Program-made: the position numbers and the translations under genes
Notes under the pieces: model-generated
The model's input: only the letters and a program-made list of their open reading frames with translations
Databases searched by the model: none
What the model was told of the DNA's origin: nothing
Shown: one piece after another, positions 45,917 to 58,297 of the stretch
Numbering within the stretch: the first letter of the stretch is position 1
Layout: every line of letters starts with the position of its first letter
NCBI GenBank assembly: GCA_021307315.1
Contig: JAJSPD010000049.1
Span: forward strand, 1-64,000
DNA from: Bisporella sp. PMI_857
Taxonomy: Eukaryota; Ascomycota; Leotiomycetes; Helotiales; Helotiaceae
Length of the DNA: 64,000 nucleotides
Direction: 5' to 3'

Positions 45917-48900
45917 TCATTGCCCCTTCAACTCCCTACGCAGATGTGAAAAGCTTTTAGCACTTTTGGTCATGCGGGCTCTCACATTACCCAACGATCT
46001 ACTACCTCCAAGTTTATGTTCTTCTTTCTCCTTTTTGGCTGCATCCTCCTCCGACACCCGATGTAGGCTAGTTGAGCTTCTTGCCGCCTTGAACATCCGA
46101 CCACTCAAGCTGCTACTCGATTTCTTGGTCTTGAGCTCTGGCTTGCCTATGTTCTTCTCACGTACACTTTCCCCGGACTCTCGACGACTGCTGAAAGGAT
46201 TATTCCAAGCATCGCTCATCTTGGCTACCATGCCGCTGGAAGATATAGAGGTTATAGAGGGACGGGAGGGCATCTTTTTAAGATTAGAAGGCTTTCCGCT
46301 CTGTCGCATATTCTTGCCTTCAGAAAAGTTAACAGTCGTAGGCTCCTCTTTGACTTCCCTGCCATCGGCAGTGTTCTTTGGCAGCTGTGTAGCTCTCTCC
46401 TCTTCAACCTTCTCAGCCATCTTAGGCTCATATGCCTCCTTTTCGACTTTCTCAAGCTTTCCAGGCCGTTGCGCTTCATGATGATTGGTCCTTTTTAAAG
46501 CTTCATGAACTTCTTCTGTAACAAGATCTTTCTCGAACTTACGAATTGCTTCCTCTAAGCGAAATTCTTGCTTCTGACGAATCTCTTCGATGGCAGTTGT
46601 TAACGCAATCCTGCGAGCCCTGATACGGGTATCTTCAAGTTCACGATCCTCTGCTACTTGTTGTCGATGACGTCCTTGCTCTTTTTGAGTTAGTTGTTCG
46701 TATGTTTTCTCGAACTCTTTCTGCTTGCGATTTTGTCCCCTTTGGGGAATACCTTCTGCCTTTCGAAACTTCTTCATATTCTGGGCTTCGTCCTCCTTAT
46801 TAACTACTTCATCTTTTCGACCCTTGGTGCCTTGTGGTCCTAATTTGGCTGCTTGATGACGAGCCTCTTCAGAGTCAATAAGCCTCTTGTTATGATGCCT
46901 CTGTTCAGCGCTGTGATTGCCTTGAGAATAAGAGGAATTCCCGAACATAGGGATGATATTTGTTGGAATTGCTTTGGCCACCTTATAGGCTTTCGAGCCG
47001 GGCTGAGGTTGAGATGAAGCCTTAACCGTCGTCGCAGATACTTCAAAAACACGAATATTCACAACAATGTTGCCCTCTAAGTTCTCTCCAAACCTAACAG
47101 TCTTTTTGGAGTTAGGGACATTCTCTTCATTGCCATTCCCGATGTCTTTTGGTGAATACAAGCAACCCTTCAGAGGTGGTTTGGGATTCTTAGGCGGTTG
47201 ATAATTACGGACTGATACCAGATCTATTAATTCCATACCCTTGGGACCTTGCAAACTTCGGGCGTCGAGAAGTTGGGGAGAGTTTGGTTCAGCTTCATTC
47301 GAAATATGTGGTCTCGAATAAGATTCTTTAGGGAGTTGAGGCTTTGTGTGGGGTGCTTTTGATCGGGAAAGCTCTGATGAGAGTTGTTCCGTGGGTGAGG
47401 CTTTCCATGACGATGCTCGCAAAGAGGATGCCTTTAAAGAGGAAACTTGGAAAGATGATACTCCCGAAGAAGGCAATTTTGGAGCAAATTGTTTCGAAAA
47501 GGTCTCTCTAACAAAAGGTGGCCTCGAAGAGAGTCGTTTCCATTCTTCGGGCGGAGAAGACCTCGTGATAACTCGGATACCCTTATAAACTTCACTATCA
47601 GGAGGCTTCTTTCCATCGACCCTTTGAATCTTGAGAATGCTACATGGTTTCGACCCTGTATCACTTGCTAAAGCCGACTGCTTCCATTCTTCTAAAAGGG
47701 GGCCGCTCGGAAGCGGAGCCTCAATTTCTTTTCCTGGCCCTATAGGTCTTGAACATCGTGATTGCGACAGGCTAGTTAGTCGAAGAGGGCTTGATAGCGA
47801 ATTAGATGGACGTGCTGCACTACTCAGTATCAGAGTAGCTCGATGCAATGCACCCCATTGCTTAGATTTGTGCGGGGCGAACGGCAATATGGAATTTGCA
47901 GGTTTGTCTCTTCTCTCTTGCCCAATCTCATTACTGGGAGCGCTATATTTATTTATTGTTTCGCGTGCGAACCGTTGATCATGGGTACGTTTCTGGCTCA
48001 TTATGAGAGCGTTCATAGTTGGAACTTGCGTATTAAGTCGTAGGCCTGTGCCGCGGATTCGATGTTGAGTCTGTGAGCTATGAGGAGTAGTGCTCGATGA
48101 ATATCTAAAATGAGCCTTTGATTTATTTGCCTTCCACAGGAATTGAGAGCTGAGCAGTGAACGCGAAGTACTACTCGGAGCCAGTGAAGCCTGACAGCTC
48201 GAGCTAGGACTATAAGTCTTCAAAACACTTCCTAAGTAAATACTTAAATTTTCTGCTGTCAACGGCATTCGAGAAGTAAGCTGCGGGCGAGGCGAAGTTG
48301 TCCCAGACGCAAATGAATCGTTTTCAGTATTCCAAGTACGAGTTGAATCTAAAGCTGCTGAACGATTTCGAACACTCGAAATTGGCCTTGGTATTTTAGA
48401 GAAACTACCTGAGAGAACTCTCAAATTCTTTCTTGTCAGAGAGGCCCGAAATTTCGGCTGTAGACGCGAAGAAGTCGAATTCGAAGAATGACTGCCACGG
48501 TTTGAACTAGGTTTAGGAGCACTTGAAACATCACCTACGTTGATTTGGATATTCTCTAATGTCAACGGGGTTTGAAAGTTGGGTCGATGACGTAAATTTA
48601 TGTCTCCTAGGTACGAAACATTGCCTTGAGTGCTGGAGTTAGATTCGGGGCTCATAGAAAACTTTTCATCCTTTCCAGAGACCTCATCCGAAGTAACAAT
48701 CTTTTTTCCCATCGTAGAGGACTCGGGTTGATCTTTAAAGAGATTCTGCAGTAGCTGGTGCTGATGGCATCGTGATCGCCAGTTTTGGGTCCTTCTATCC
48801 TGTAAGATTCCTTTACGTCTATGCCACTCAAATGCAGTCACCGCTCTGAATCGATTTGTACTCTCTTGAACTAGCTTCAAGTACCGCGTAATCTCTCTGT

Positions 48901-49849
48901 ATGTCGTACGCCAGCCATGTTTTGGCCTAAGGTTGTCTGACAGACTGGAAGTCAGATCATCAAGTGGGCTCCGGTTCTTATTCAGTATAGCAAGAATAAT
49001 GTTGAAAAACACGGCTCTGAGTTTCTTGAGATATTCTTGGTCGATCCATTTGTTCGCCAGGCGATTTACATCTGGCGGGAACAAGGAATTTAAAAGCGCA
49101 ATGTGATCGGACGGCAGCTCAACATGCTGCAGATCTTTGATCATCACCTAATGTTTTATCAACTCGTAGAAAAGCTATCGTTTTTGGCGCAACATACCCA
49201 TATTCTCATGTCCACGTGGATACTAGCATAAATTTGTGCTAATAGTTGTTCTTGCCGAACAGTATCCGCAAGCCACTGTTTTGCGGGATATTGGACGAGG
49301 TCTCCTGCATCCAAATCTTCCTCTCTGAATCCTAACCCAGCTATTGCCTTCCGAAAGTCAGTTCGACGCAGAGTCTCTAGGTCTTGAAGAAGATCAAGGG
49401 CTAAAAGTCCGGTGACAGTGTTAGCATATTGCTCGCGCTCGTACTGCTCGCTGGGAAATAGAAGATTGAAGTGCTTCGTGAAAGCATCTACCACCTCGTT
49501 CAGTGGACCTGGAGGATCCACTAGTTCCTCTGGCTTCAGCTGTCTTAGAGTATCAATGTCCTCAACTGTGAACTCATCCTTAGCATGAGGGTATTGGTAT
49601 GAATGAAATTCTTGTGGCAGACAGGTTGAATATTCCATGCCACATGTTGAATTGGTCGATAACCTCGCCCATAGACTCGGTGAGTTTTTCACAACGACTG
49701 ATTGAATATAGGCTCTCCTCTGATTGTCCGTCCAATACCGCCACAACTCTCGTGCTGGGACTTGACGTCCTTACATTGAATTAGCTATTGCGCTTTCCAT
49801 TTTACGATATATACTTGCCATCAACAGCACTGCTCAGCTCTGCTGCCAT
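45917..49849 (-). CDS. Large lineage-specific protein with internal repeats and charged coiled-coil C-terminus
   Basis: No known domain is recognised. Firm exons are 49198 to about 49760 and 45917-49147 (donor GTATGT, acceptor TTAG, phase 0), giving more than 1,250 residues. A 5' exon starting at the ATG at 49847-49849 (MAAELSSAVDG) is likely, but its splice phase does not close, and coding-like sequence continues upstream of it to about 49925. The N-terminal 350 residues are helical and look globular (ELWRYWTDNQRRAYIQSVV, VEDIDTLRQLKPEELVDPPG, DVNRLANKWIDQEYLKKLRAVFFNIIL). The middle is Ser/Pro-rich with three related blocks (see findings). Residues about 950-1,150 are Glu/Lys/Gln/Arg-rich coiled coil. 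A secretory signal is absent. It could be a scaffold or cytoskeletal protein, but that is a guess from composition. Confidence 0.7.
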
Positions 49850-52658
49850 ATTGCGCAAGGAATGAAGATAGATGGCAATGGCAATTGAGATTGTATTGGA
49901 GGCTGAAGGGTCGAGCTTAGAAAGATTCGATCTGAAATTAGACTAGCTGTTTGTATTGGTGGTCAGAGAACAACTGCGACCAAACACCATCCTTAGCGCG
50001 CCTTGTTGACAGGAGAGTCCTAGATATTTAGTTTTCGCTGTGATGGACTTCAACATGAACTGAACACCTATTTCTGCATGTTAAAAAGCTTGACTATAGC
50101 ATCACGCCTTTGAAACGCAATAGTAACGATGATACAAGCTGTCTCAAAGCATTATAGAAGATTATGATAAATCGAGCAAGAGAGTGAGCAAAATTCAGCC
50201 GCGTGTGCTTAGCATGTCCATATTCACGCAATTTAAGCCCTGGATGTCAGTTTTGGGACCCAGAAATTGTCTCCCGGAACTCAATACAGAAAATTTCATA
50301 GGCGCCATCTCCAACCAAAGAGAAATCCTAGCAGAAGATACGATACCTGACGAGCTTCACCAAGGTCCTGAAATAGGAAACATTTCAACAACATCAATGG
50401 ACTGCTATGTCGTTATACGACCTCCACAGCTTAAAAAAAGAGAAATTAGAGACTCAAAGCCGGAAGGAAGAAATTACCAGCAAGATGTGCTTTGGAATGC
50501 TGACCTAAGAGCTTTCTTGGGAACCCATTACACTAGAGTGAAAAGCTTTTGCCAGCTGTAGGATCTTTACGCAAGCCATAGAAGGGATACGAAAACAAGG
50601 GTGAAAGAAACATAACCAAAGCAATGGATGATAGAGTCGTCATTGGACAGAAACTCCTCCAGATCGGTACCGATGTATACCAGGTAGTTGTAGGCCATTC
50701 AATCCAAGCTTGATCAGAGGAGCTACACGCAGATTTCTGCCCAGTATTATCAACCATAGGTGGAAGATCTTGGGAATTTTAAATTGAAATTGGAAGCCTC
50801 TCCACATCCGCTCCGGGCAGAGCTACGAAAAAGGTACAAGAGAGAAGGAAGGCAGTAAGAAAAGCCGTTCCGGGAACCTTCATACAGCTACTCTCTCTTC
50901 AATTGTGGATAAGACGCCATGAAAGATGGTGTCTACAGCATTAAAGCATGGCGCCAGGTCATACAATTATTGAACCACAGCTCATCGCCGCCTGAAAAGA
51001 TGAAATTGGGCCAGGCTGTGGTATAATACCGGTGCTAATCACTTGATTACTGATGCAGAGTCAATATGTGTTGCCGACATCTTGATCAAAGGGTAATAAC
51101 TCTAACTTACCTGGTCTTCTATCAGATTTTGCAAAGTGAGACGCAAGCACTCAAGCAAGTCTGAGTAGAGGTGGTTGCAAGACTGTCGGGAATTATGGAG
51201 AAGTTGAGTCATAGTGCCTGGAACGACTTGACTGGTTGTCGTTGCTGTTGGCAGTGAGAACAAAATAAGAGCGCGGGAGACGAGCAACTATTGCTTCGAT
51301 CATTCTCGTTGTTATGAAAGAGTCAGAAAAGACTACAAGGCAAACAGATTGCCGAAGACCCAACTGCCATGTGTATCGTCGAACTCTTCCAACTACAAGC
51401 GGGAGGCACATCTGGCGTTTTTAGTCTCGATATTCTATCGCCTCATCTATCATTGCAAGTGGAATGCGATATGGTCGGACCTGTCTTCTTAGTTTAGAGA
51501 AACATCGTCAGAACTTAAAAACGGTCAAATTTGCTATCAGTATCGATGAGTAAGAGGTAGCATTGTTGGTGTATGCAATTATGATTTTGTGGCAGCGTTT
51601 GGCGGCTTTCACATCGTGCGATGGCTGAGGTTATGAATGTCGATAGAATGGAACAAGGACAGCGCTTTCTAGAGATACCAAAATATGGCGGGATGGTAAA
51701 AGCAATAAGATAGATCTGAGAGAGATGGAGCCCTTGAAGTGAGCATGGTGCTCAAGTGGTGTTTATATTATGGCAAAATGTTCCTTTTGAAGAGATAGCC
51801 ACAGCATGAAGGTTCAACCATAGCTACTCGTGGTTAATGATATCACTTACAGTAGAAGCTCTCTAGGATCAAAGGGGCGTCAACTGAGCCCTCGTCTATA
51901 CGAAAGGCAACGAGTCTTATCCTTGACAACGGTTTCCAGGCGCGGACTCTAGAAGCGGAATCTGTTATGATGCATTCCAGCCTGGGGCTCTTTAGCCTCT
52001 TCGCGATCAAGATACTGAAGCCTCATAAGTGATTGTAACACTTAGCTGCCTAGGTACTATCAGGGATACCGCAAAAGTGTGCAACAGCAAACAGCAATCC
52101 ACAATGATCACGCATCTCGTGCAAGCCTTTGTACCCACTGTTATGTTGGGAGGTTGATTAGAACTTATTGAAATGAAGCGGACAAGGGATCATGCTTATT
52201 AAGACCCACACTCAAGCTGCTGCACTGCATCAAGATGTGTTTTGAGGGAAGACCTATACATCATTCACAACAGATGTGGTTGTGTTAAGGATTGCTTGGC
52301 ATTCCCATTTCAACTGAATACGGTCACACGCAAAGGCAAATGATGCATAAATTGCTGGGCCATAAAGAGAAATCTAACATCACAGTCACACGAAATATAT
52401 TCTTAGACCAAGTGGTGACACAAAACAGCATCAACTCAAAATGCATAACTTATTGGCTGTCTGCCGCGAGCAATTAAATATCAGCATTCTTTAGCGTGTA
52501 TCATGTTAATTTTAGTTTGCCAAGATAAGACTGGCACCATCCCGCCCAATCCTCAATTGACAACGAAATAATATGTTTCTTTTGGATCATACTCATTGAG
52601 ACACTTTACTCATGATATTCATTTCTTCTCCACCTAACGACAGATTTCAAACACGATA
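49850..52658. other. 2.8-kb region without a supported gene
   Basis: 49850-49925 may belong to the 5' end of the preceding gene. A plus-strand frame from the ATG at 50214 to 50561 (116 codons) is open but unrecognised. The rest, including 51000-52600, has only short frames and no repeats that I can see. Confidence 0.4.
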
Positions 52659-54819
52659 ATGAGGCCGGTATGGCGGCGCTTCAACCATCTCCCTAGGTCA
52701 CACCACATACGCGCTCAACCTGCTTGTTATTGGCTTCACAAACGCGTTGGTATCCAGAGGAGGTGTTCATCAACAACCGAACCTGCAGCTAAAAGCACTG
52801 AGGGAGAACCTCAAAAAGACCAAGATGGAAGGGAAAAGGGTCAATCGCGTAAGTTGCCGAATGCATACAATGCCTAGGAATCGAAGTAGCCGTCTTTGCC
52901 GTCCTTGTTTGGGGGCCAGTTTGGTCAGTCTAATGAAACCAAAATCAACAATGTTACTGCAGATTCAGTGAAATTGAGTGATGAAGAATACTTCATTAGC
53001 TCCAGAGACATATCTGAGCTGCTCATGAATTTGGTCACAAGTTCATATTCAATGAAGACAAGATGTGGCCATCTGGCAGCCCCTTCATCACGTGTAGAAT
53101 GTCACATGATCATAAGCCTCACGTTTCCAAAGGATCTTGAAGAACATAGTGTAGGCACGCAGACACTGACACGACTGCAGGAGAGCATAAGACATACAAT
53201 CCGTTTACCAACAGAAGCAAACGCACCAATTCATCAGGCTCAAGTAACCCAAATGGCCCCATATATCAACAAATGCTGGAAGCTGCTGCGACAGCATTCG
53301 CCAGTATTGTAGTTGTAGGTTCTGGCTTCGCTTTAGGAGGATACATGTATCATAGGTTCTACAAGTGGCTAGTGATACATAAGATGGAAAAGGCCTTTAC
53401 ACCTGGAGATCCTGTGCTCGAACTCGCGGCCTTAGGGAAGAAGTTGCCAGATACAATATCCAACCTCCAAAACATTGCAACTGACGAAACGCACTGGGTC
53501 GTGCGTGACGAGCAAGCAAAGATTGATGCAATTGTGAATGGGACGGAGCGAGGCCGGTACCACCTGCTGATAGGAGAGAAGGGGACAGGAAAGTCAAGTA
53601 TGTTGCTCGATGCCATGCACAAGATTGACGGTGAGGGTGTCAGCATGTTTGAAGCTCATGCCGACCTGGAGATCTTTAGGGTAAGATTGGGCAAAGCTCT
53701 GAACTTCGAATTTCATGAAGATTACATTGGATCATATTTTTCAGAACGAGGGCCTAGAGAGAGCAGTGCGCTTTTGGATATCGAACGTGCTTTCAATAAG
53801 TTAGAGAAGGTAGCGATAAACCGCAGAAAGAAAGTTGGGCGCCCTTTGATTGTCATCGTCAACTGCATCCATCTATTGCGAGATGATGAAGATGGAAGAG
53901 ACTTATTGGAGCTCCTACAACAACGCGCAGAACAGTGGGCTGCAAGCAATTTGATCACGGTCATTTTTAACTCAGATGATTACTGGGTATACGAGCGACT
54001 AAAGCAGCTGGCTACCAGGATGGAAGTCACATCAATTACAGATCTACCTAAAGCTCAAGCCATTGCGGCGCTTTCTAAATATCGACAGAGATACTTCCAA
54101 GAACCACCGGACTCGAAAGTCCTTGCAGAGGTTTACGACAAAGTTGGCGGCCGCCTGACGTTCTTAAATCGTGTAGCGAAGTCCAAGAACATGATAGAGA
54201 TGTGTGATAAAATCATAGACACGGAGAAGCGTTGGTTTCTGAATCAATGTTGGGTCCTTGGAATGGAAATGGACGATGATGTTATGGATCAACAAAAATA
54301 TGCCGTAAATGCCCTTCCCCATTTCATCCTTCCAATCTCACAGAATTACAGTCAGCAGCAATGGTTATGGCTCAAGCTCTAGTCCAAGCAGAGCAGCACG
54401 ATGAGCATGATGACTATGACCCAGATGACGGCTCCCATAACATTCCACAGATTCCCCTTCACAAAGCTCGGCAGATCATGACTCGTGCGGATTTTATTAG
54501 ACAGTACGACCACATCAATCTCTTCACCATAACCAGCACAGCGTACGTACGAGCTGACTCCGTGCCAATGCAACGGGCCTTCAGAGAGGTCTGTGGAGAA
54601 GAGGGATTTGATGAGCACTTAGAAGCAACCCTGCAAAGAATCTCTGAGATCGAGAGCTTGGGACGTACTAGAGAAATTGTCTCCAAGGATCTCGTCCTTG
54701 GAGGCAGGTATAAATTCTTGCATAAGGATGGAGAGCGGAGGGGCGAGAAGATTACGGAGGTCACCATTGAGAACGCTAATCCCAAGACATTTGTGGCAGA
54801 GGCTGATGAAGAAGACTGA
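52659..54819 (+). CDS. Predicted mitochondrial membrane-anchored P-loop ATPase
   Basis: P-loop NTPase of an AAA/ATPase_2-like type. Firm exons are 53163-54304 and 54352-54819 (phase 0; donor GTAAAT, acceptor ACAG). Exon 1, 52659-52849 (donor GTAAGT), encodes a basic Arg/His-rich presequence (MRPVWRRFNHLPRSHH) that reads as a mitochondrial targeting signal. One or two exons in 52880-53090 (containing KFIFNEDKMWPSGSPF) are not resolved. After NPNGPIYQQMLEA comes a transmembrane helix (AFASIVVVGSGFALGGYMYH). Then come Walker A LLIGEKGTGKSSML, Walker B PLIVIVNCIHLLRDD and a sensor-like TVIFNSDDYWVYERL. An acidic stretch (EHDDYDPDDG) precedes a C-terminal helical domain. Role unknown; an inner-membrane quality-control or nucleoid function is possible by analogy only. 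Confidence 0.75.
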
Positions 54820-55693
54820 AGTGTTTGTATATTCATTTGTATCAATATGTATCTATGATAGGCTTTGAAACTGATATTTCGCACTTGGTTTCTGTCATGA
54901 AGCACCATAGTTGGTGCTCCCATTATTTTTATTCTGGTGGCCAGCTTTTCTTAAGATTGCAAGTAGTTTTGCGAGCACAGCTTCGCATTTGACATTCATT
55001 TTGGTAGCTGTGAGTAACGAGGGTTGTTACACTTAGGCTATGATTCTGTACTATCACCACTTCAAGAGAAAAAAATTATTCGCAAGCCCTTGTCAAGAAC
55101 TTTCGACCAACAATGCAGGACGTAGGAACATTAGGCGAAGTATCAGCAGCACCTACTCTCTATAACATTTCATACTCTTGCTCACATCACCTCTACCCTC
55201 GCTAAGGACTCCCCTTTATCCTCAGTTTCACATTCATCCGATCAGCCGGAATCTGTTCATCTTGCGCTTTGTTCACTTTTGAGATGCCTCGCTTCCTTTG
55301 CGAGACTCGTCTTCCAACACACTTCATCTTTCATGGGCAGGTAACCAAGGGCTCCACTCGCTTAGCTCCTGCCTACCAGTTCCGGGCCATATGAGAGCAG
55401 TATTATTCTCGATCTCGTCATTCCTACAACACCAACGCAACTACAACTTCAACACCTTTTAAGACTAGCTTACAGCAACCAATCTTTCCAACAAGCGTAT
55501 GTAAGCATCGCATACGTTCTGGCTTCGGGCTCTTGCACTACGTTGAGATATAAAGATCGTGGGCTGTGCACTGTGAGTGTCTATTTTCTTCGATCTAATC
55601 TTCCAAAACTTAGTCTTGTTACAGGGCTGTCACTTAGCTCAAACCCCGTACCATATTCCTCCAGAATATCAAAAGACCAAGCTCTTGAACAAG
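54820..55693. other. Intergenic region upstream of the BTB gene
   Basis: 874 nt without a supported gene. CT-rich stretches (55190-55250, 55430-55500) probably belong to the promoter and 5' leader of the BTB gene. Confidence 0.5.
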
Positions 55694-56477
55694 ATGACAT
55701 CAACTCGGGCCGGAACGATCTTACGACTCAAGAAACCAGCTTCTAAGGCCAAGGTACCTCTCACGCTAGATAGTAAGCAGTCTGCACTTCGATCTCCGCC
55801 CACCCTGCGGTACGAACTTCTTTCTACTCCTCCTTTATCTTTCATAGCGCCATCCAACTAAATTCAATAGTACCTCAGGTATGGAGTTGGTCACACTCGA
55901 TGTTACGGATATGATTGGCAACAAGAAATGCTTCGTCTTACACAAGTCATTTGTCACGCATTATTCTCCTATGCTGAATGCTAGCTTCAACGGCCCGTTC
56001 TCTGAAGGACTGACTCAGTTGATCGAGTACTCAACTATGTCGATCAATGCCTTCGGTATATTCACAGATTGGTTATATAGTCAAAAGATCGCTAGTGTCG
56101 ACGGCTCATTGCCTTCCGTTACCGATCTGATCCACTTGTGGATTCTGGCCGACAACTTAATTATACCAACTCTCCAAAATCAAACCATCCAAGCTATCTC
56201 CGAGGTCATGACGCCTACCGACAAGCCGGAATCCTTCATCCTGCATACTCTATATAACAACACGATGGCCAATAGCCCTCTTCGGCAGATCTTGGCGGAT
56301 ATGTTCGTCAGCCATGCCTTCGTTATTGACGAAGAAATTGAACACCACTTTCCGCGTGAGATTTTATTAGATATGATAAATTCCGCCGCTCGCTCGACTC
56401 CAAAAAAAACCGCAAAGCTCTCAAAGAGTAAAATGGCGAAGTATCTTATCTCGGTCGATGATGTTCGTCGCCGCTAA
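55694..56477 (+). CDS. BTB/POZ-domain protein
   Basis: Exons are 55694-55809 and 55871-56477; the phase closes to 240 residues. A basic N-terminal tail (MTSTRAGTILRLKKPASKAK) is followed by a BTB domain at about 40-145: LVTLDVTDMIGNKKCFVLHKSF, SPMLNASFNGPFSEG, FGIFTDWLYSQKI, and LIHLWILADNLIIPTLQNQT. Then come the usual fungal C-terminal helices (ESFILHTLYNNTMANSPLRQ, FPREILLDMI) and a basic tail TPKKTAKLSKSKMAKY. The acceptor chosen is AATAG at 55869-55870; the nearer CAG would break the frame. Function of this fungal BTB class is unknown. A decayed paralogue lies 1 kb downstream. Confidence 0.85.
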
Positions 56478-56641
56478 GCATCCATTCTTTCTCTAGTCAT
56501 GCACGGCCATTTCAGACTGGTGCTTGATTATGTGACTTTGCGGCGGGGATTGCCAGGAGCATAACGATACTTTGATGGCGTCTTCTCTTGTTATCTGATA
56601 TTTTCTGCATAGTTCATTTAGGAGGGAGGGAAAGTCTTTTC

Positions 56642-57162
56642 TTATTTCTGTTTGATGATTACAGGTTTCGTGGCAGGTATTTTAAAGCCTGTTACTTCTG
56701 ACGGCGGATTCGAGATTATGGTCAGGAATGTGTTTGACTGAAACCTCACGGGTGAGGGAACTGGGACTGCAGACACTTGATATTTATGGACAATGAATGC
56801 TTTGTATCTGGGATTTACATCCATTTGTGCGTTCGTGCGATGAAACTCAATCTCTCTACCTCAATCGTGTCTATGAAGGGCATTCCGGCTATGGAGACAT
56901 CCGCATTTGAAAATCCCATACATGGCATCAGCTTGTCAGCAACATTCAGCTTGAGACTCACCTGCCCACTCATCCGCCCCGGAAGCAGGAAAATGAACTC
57001 GACACAACTGAAACATATCTCGAGCATTATACCTACGTAAACTATCACCAGTAGCACAATAATTCTTCTAGAGTACCAGAATTTGTGTAACGTTGACATG
57101 TTACACTCAGAAGCAGTCTTGCACATGGCCTTGAATGCTGACGAGTCGTCCAAAGTGATCAA
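56642..57162 (-). pseudogene. Possible broken gene for a small membrane protein
   Basis: Two overlapping minus-strand frames look like halves of one protein. 56815-57162 has a hydrophobic segment (RRIIVLLVIVYVGIMLEICF) followed by QVSLKLNVADKLMPCMGFSN and IAGMPFIDTIEVERLSF. 56642-56824 continues with NPRYKAFIVHKYQVSAVPVP and SNTFLTIISNPPSEVTG. Joining them needs a frame change near 56820, and no intron fits. A type II membrane topology would be predicted. The coding nature is not proven, and the plus strand is also open over part of the region. Confidence 0.3.
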
Positions 57163-57539
57163 TATATGTCAATGCTTTATCGATTCGGCTTCCCACTACC
57201 ACGCATCGTGACCTCTCATTCAACTATAAGGCATCAGTTGTTCAAGAAACCTGGGACACGAAATGAGTTCGCTTCGGTAATCGCTACTACCGCTTGAGGG
57301 CTAAATACATGAACTTCTTACCTTTGATACTATAAAATCTCTCTGCTGTAACTCAGTGCTTCCAAAATTTTCTTATCCAGAGAACCATTTACTGAACAGT
57401 GCGGCTCTAAGCGCAGTGGCAGACGGGAATGGAAACTCTGCTTCGCGGCCTATTGCAGATATTGATCATCCCCCAGACTTTACCTAAACTACAAATATAC
57501 ATGATGTGTCCTAAATTGATATTAACATTCAGCAGTGGT

Positions 57540-58132
57540 CCTGGTATGCATATGGTAACAATCCGGGTCACAAAAACCGACAAAGTAACGGCAATTTTCA
57601 CTCTCTATAAATAGTTTTATACTATTGATCTCCGTTCTTACGATGCAGCCTTCAATGGGAAAGTAATGAGGGTTTGGGCCGGATGATAGAGCTAAAGAAC
57701 ACATCTATCGTGACGTTTGGAATATTTGTGCATTGGCTTTACACGCAAAATTTCTTTTAGAACAAATTATTCTCATTCCTACCCTGCCAAAAACGAGACC
57801 GAGGCGGAAATGCAACTTCTTGAGGAAAACAAAAAGGGATGCGCGAAACAAGTCACCTTAATCTCCGATACCCTGATGATCGTCGACAAATTCCTCACCT
57901 CCAAACTTCAAACCAGAGTCTCACAGCAATAGATGATCTGAGGATGCTGCATTGCGCAACTAATGTGCTTGCTCAACTAGATTTTAACCAATTTACAAGA
58001 ATACCGAACAATAGAGCATGCTGCGAGATATTTGATGAGTGTTATCGTCCAAACCCTCGGAAGTGCCAAAGTTTTCAATCCGGAGAATTCCCTGAGGAAA
58101 TGATGGTAGATGTTTTCATCACGTACATGTAG
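57540..58132 (+). pseudogene. BTB/POZ pseudogene, paralogue of the 55694-56477 gene
   Basis: Pieces of a BTB domain in the right order but in shifting frames: VTIRVTKTDKVTAIFTLYK, then an in-frame TAG at 57610-57612, then SYDAAFNGK. After a frame change comes IELKNTSIVTFGIFVHWLYTQ, then TLISDTLMIVDKFLTSKLQT, and after another shift near 57915 AIDDLRMLHCATNVLAQ and GEFPEEMMVDVFITYM. Compare FGIFTDWLYSQ and the LIHLWILADNLIIPTLQN block of the intact neighbour. At least one nonsense and two frame changes make it non-functional. It probably arose by local duplication. The upstream limit is uncertain. Confidence 0.75.
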
Positions 58133-58297
58133 CAGCGAAACATAAGGGCAATTCATTTAAAGTGAGTGTTTATGGGCAGAGGCTTGGAGTAACCCCACAG
58201 TACCTTGTGAGTGAGGATATTTAAGAGGAGCCACGCTATGTGGCTGGCGATATAGCCTTGAAGTCAATCAAACCACCCAACTCTATTAATCACTCAG

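Noticed and set aside
50184..50561. 125-codon plus-strand open frame
   Set aside because: No recognisable motif, non-ATG at the frame start and no splice support; left uncalled.
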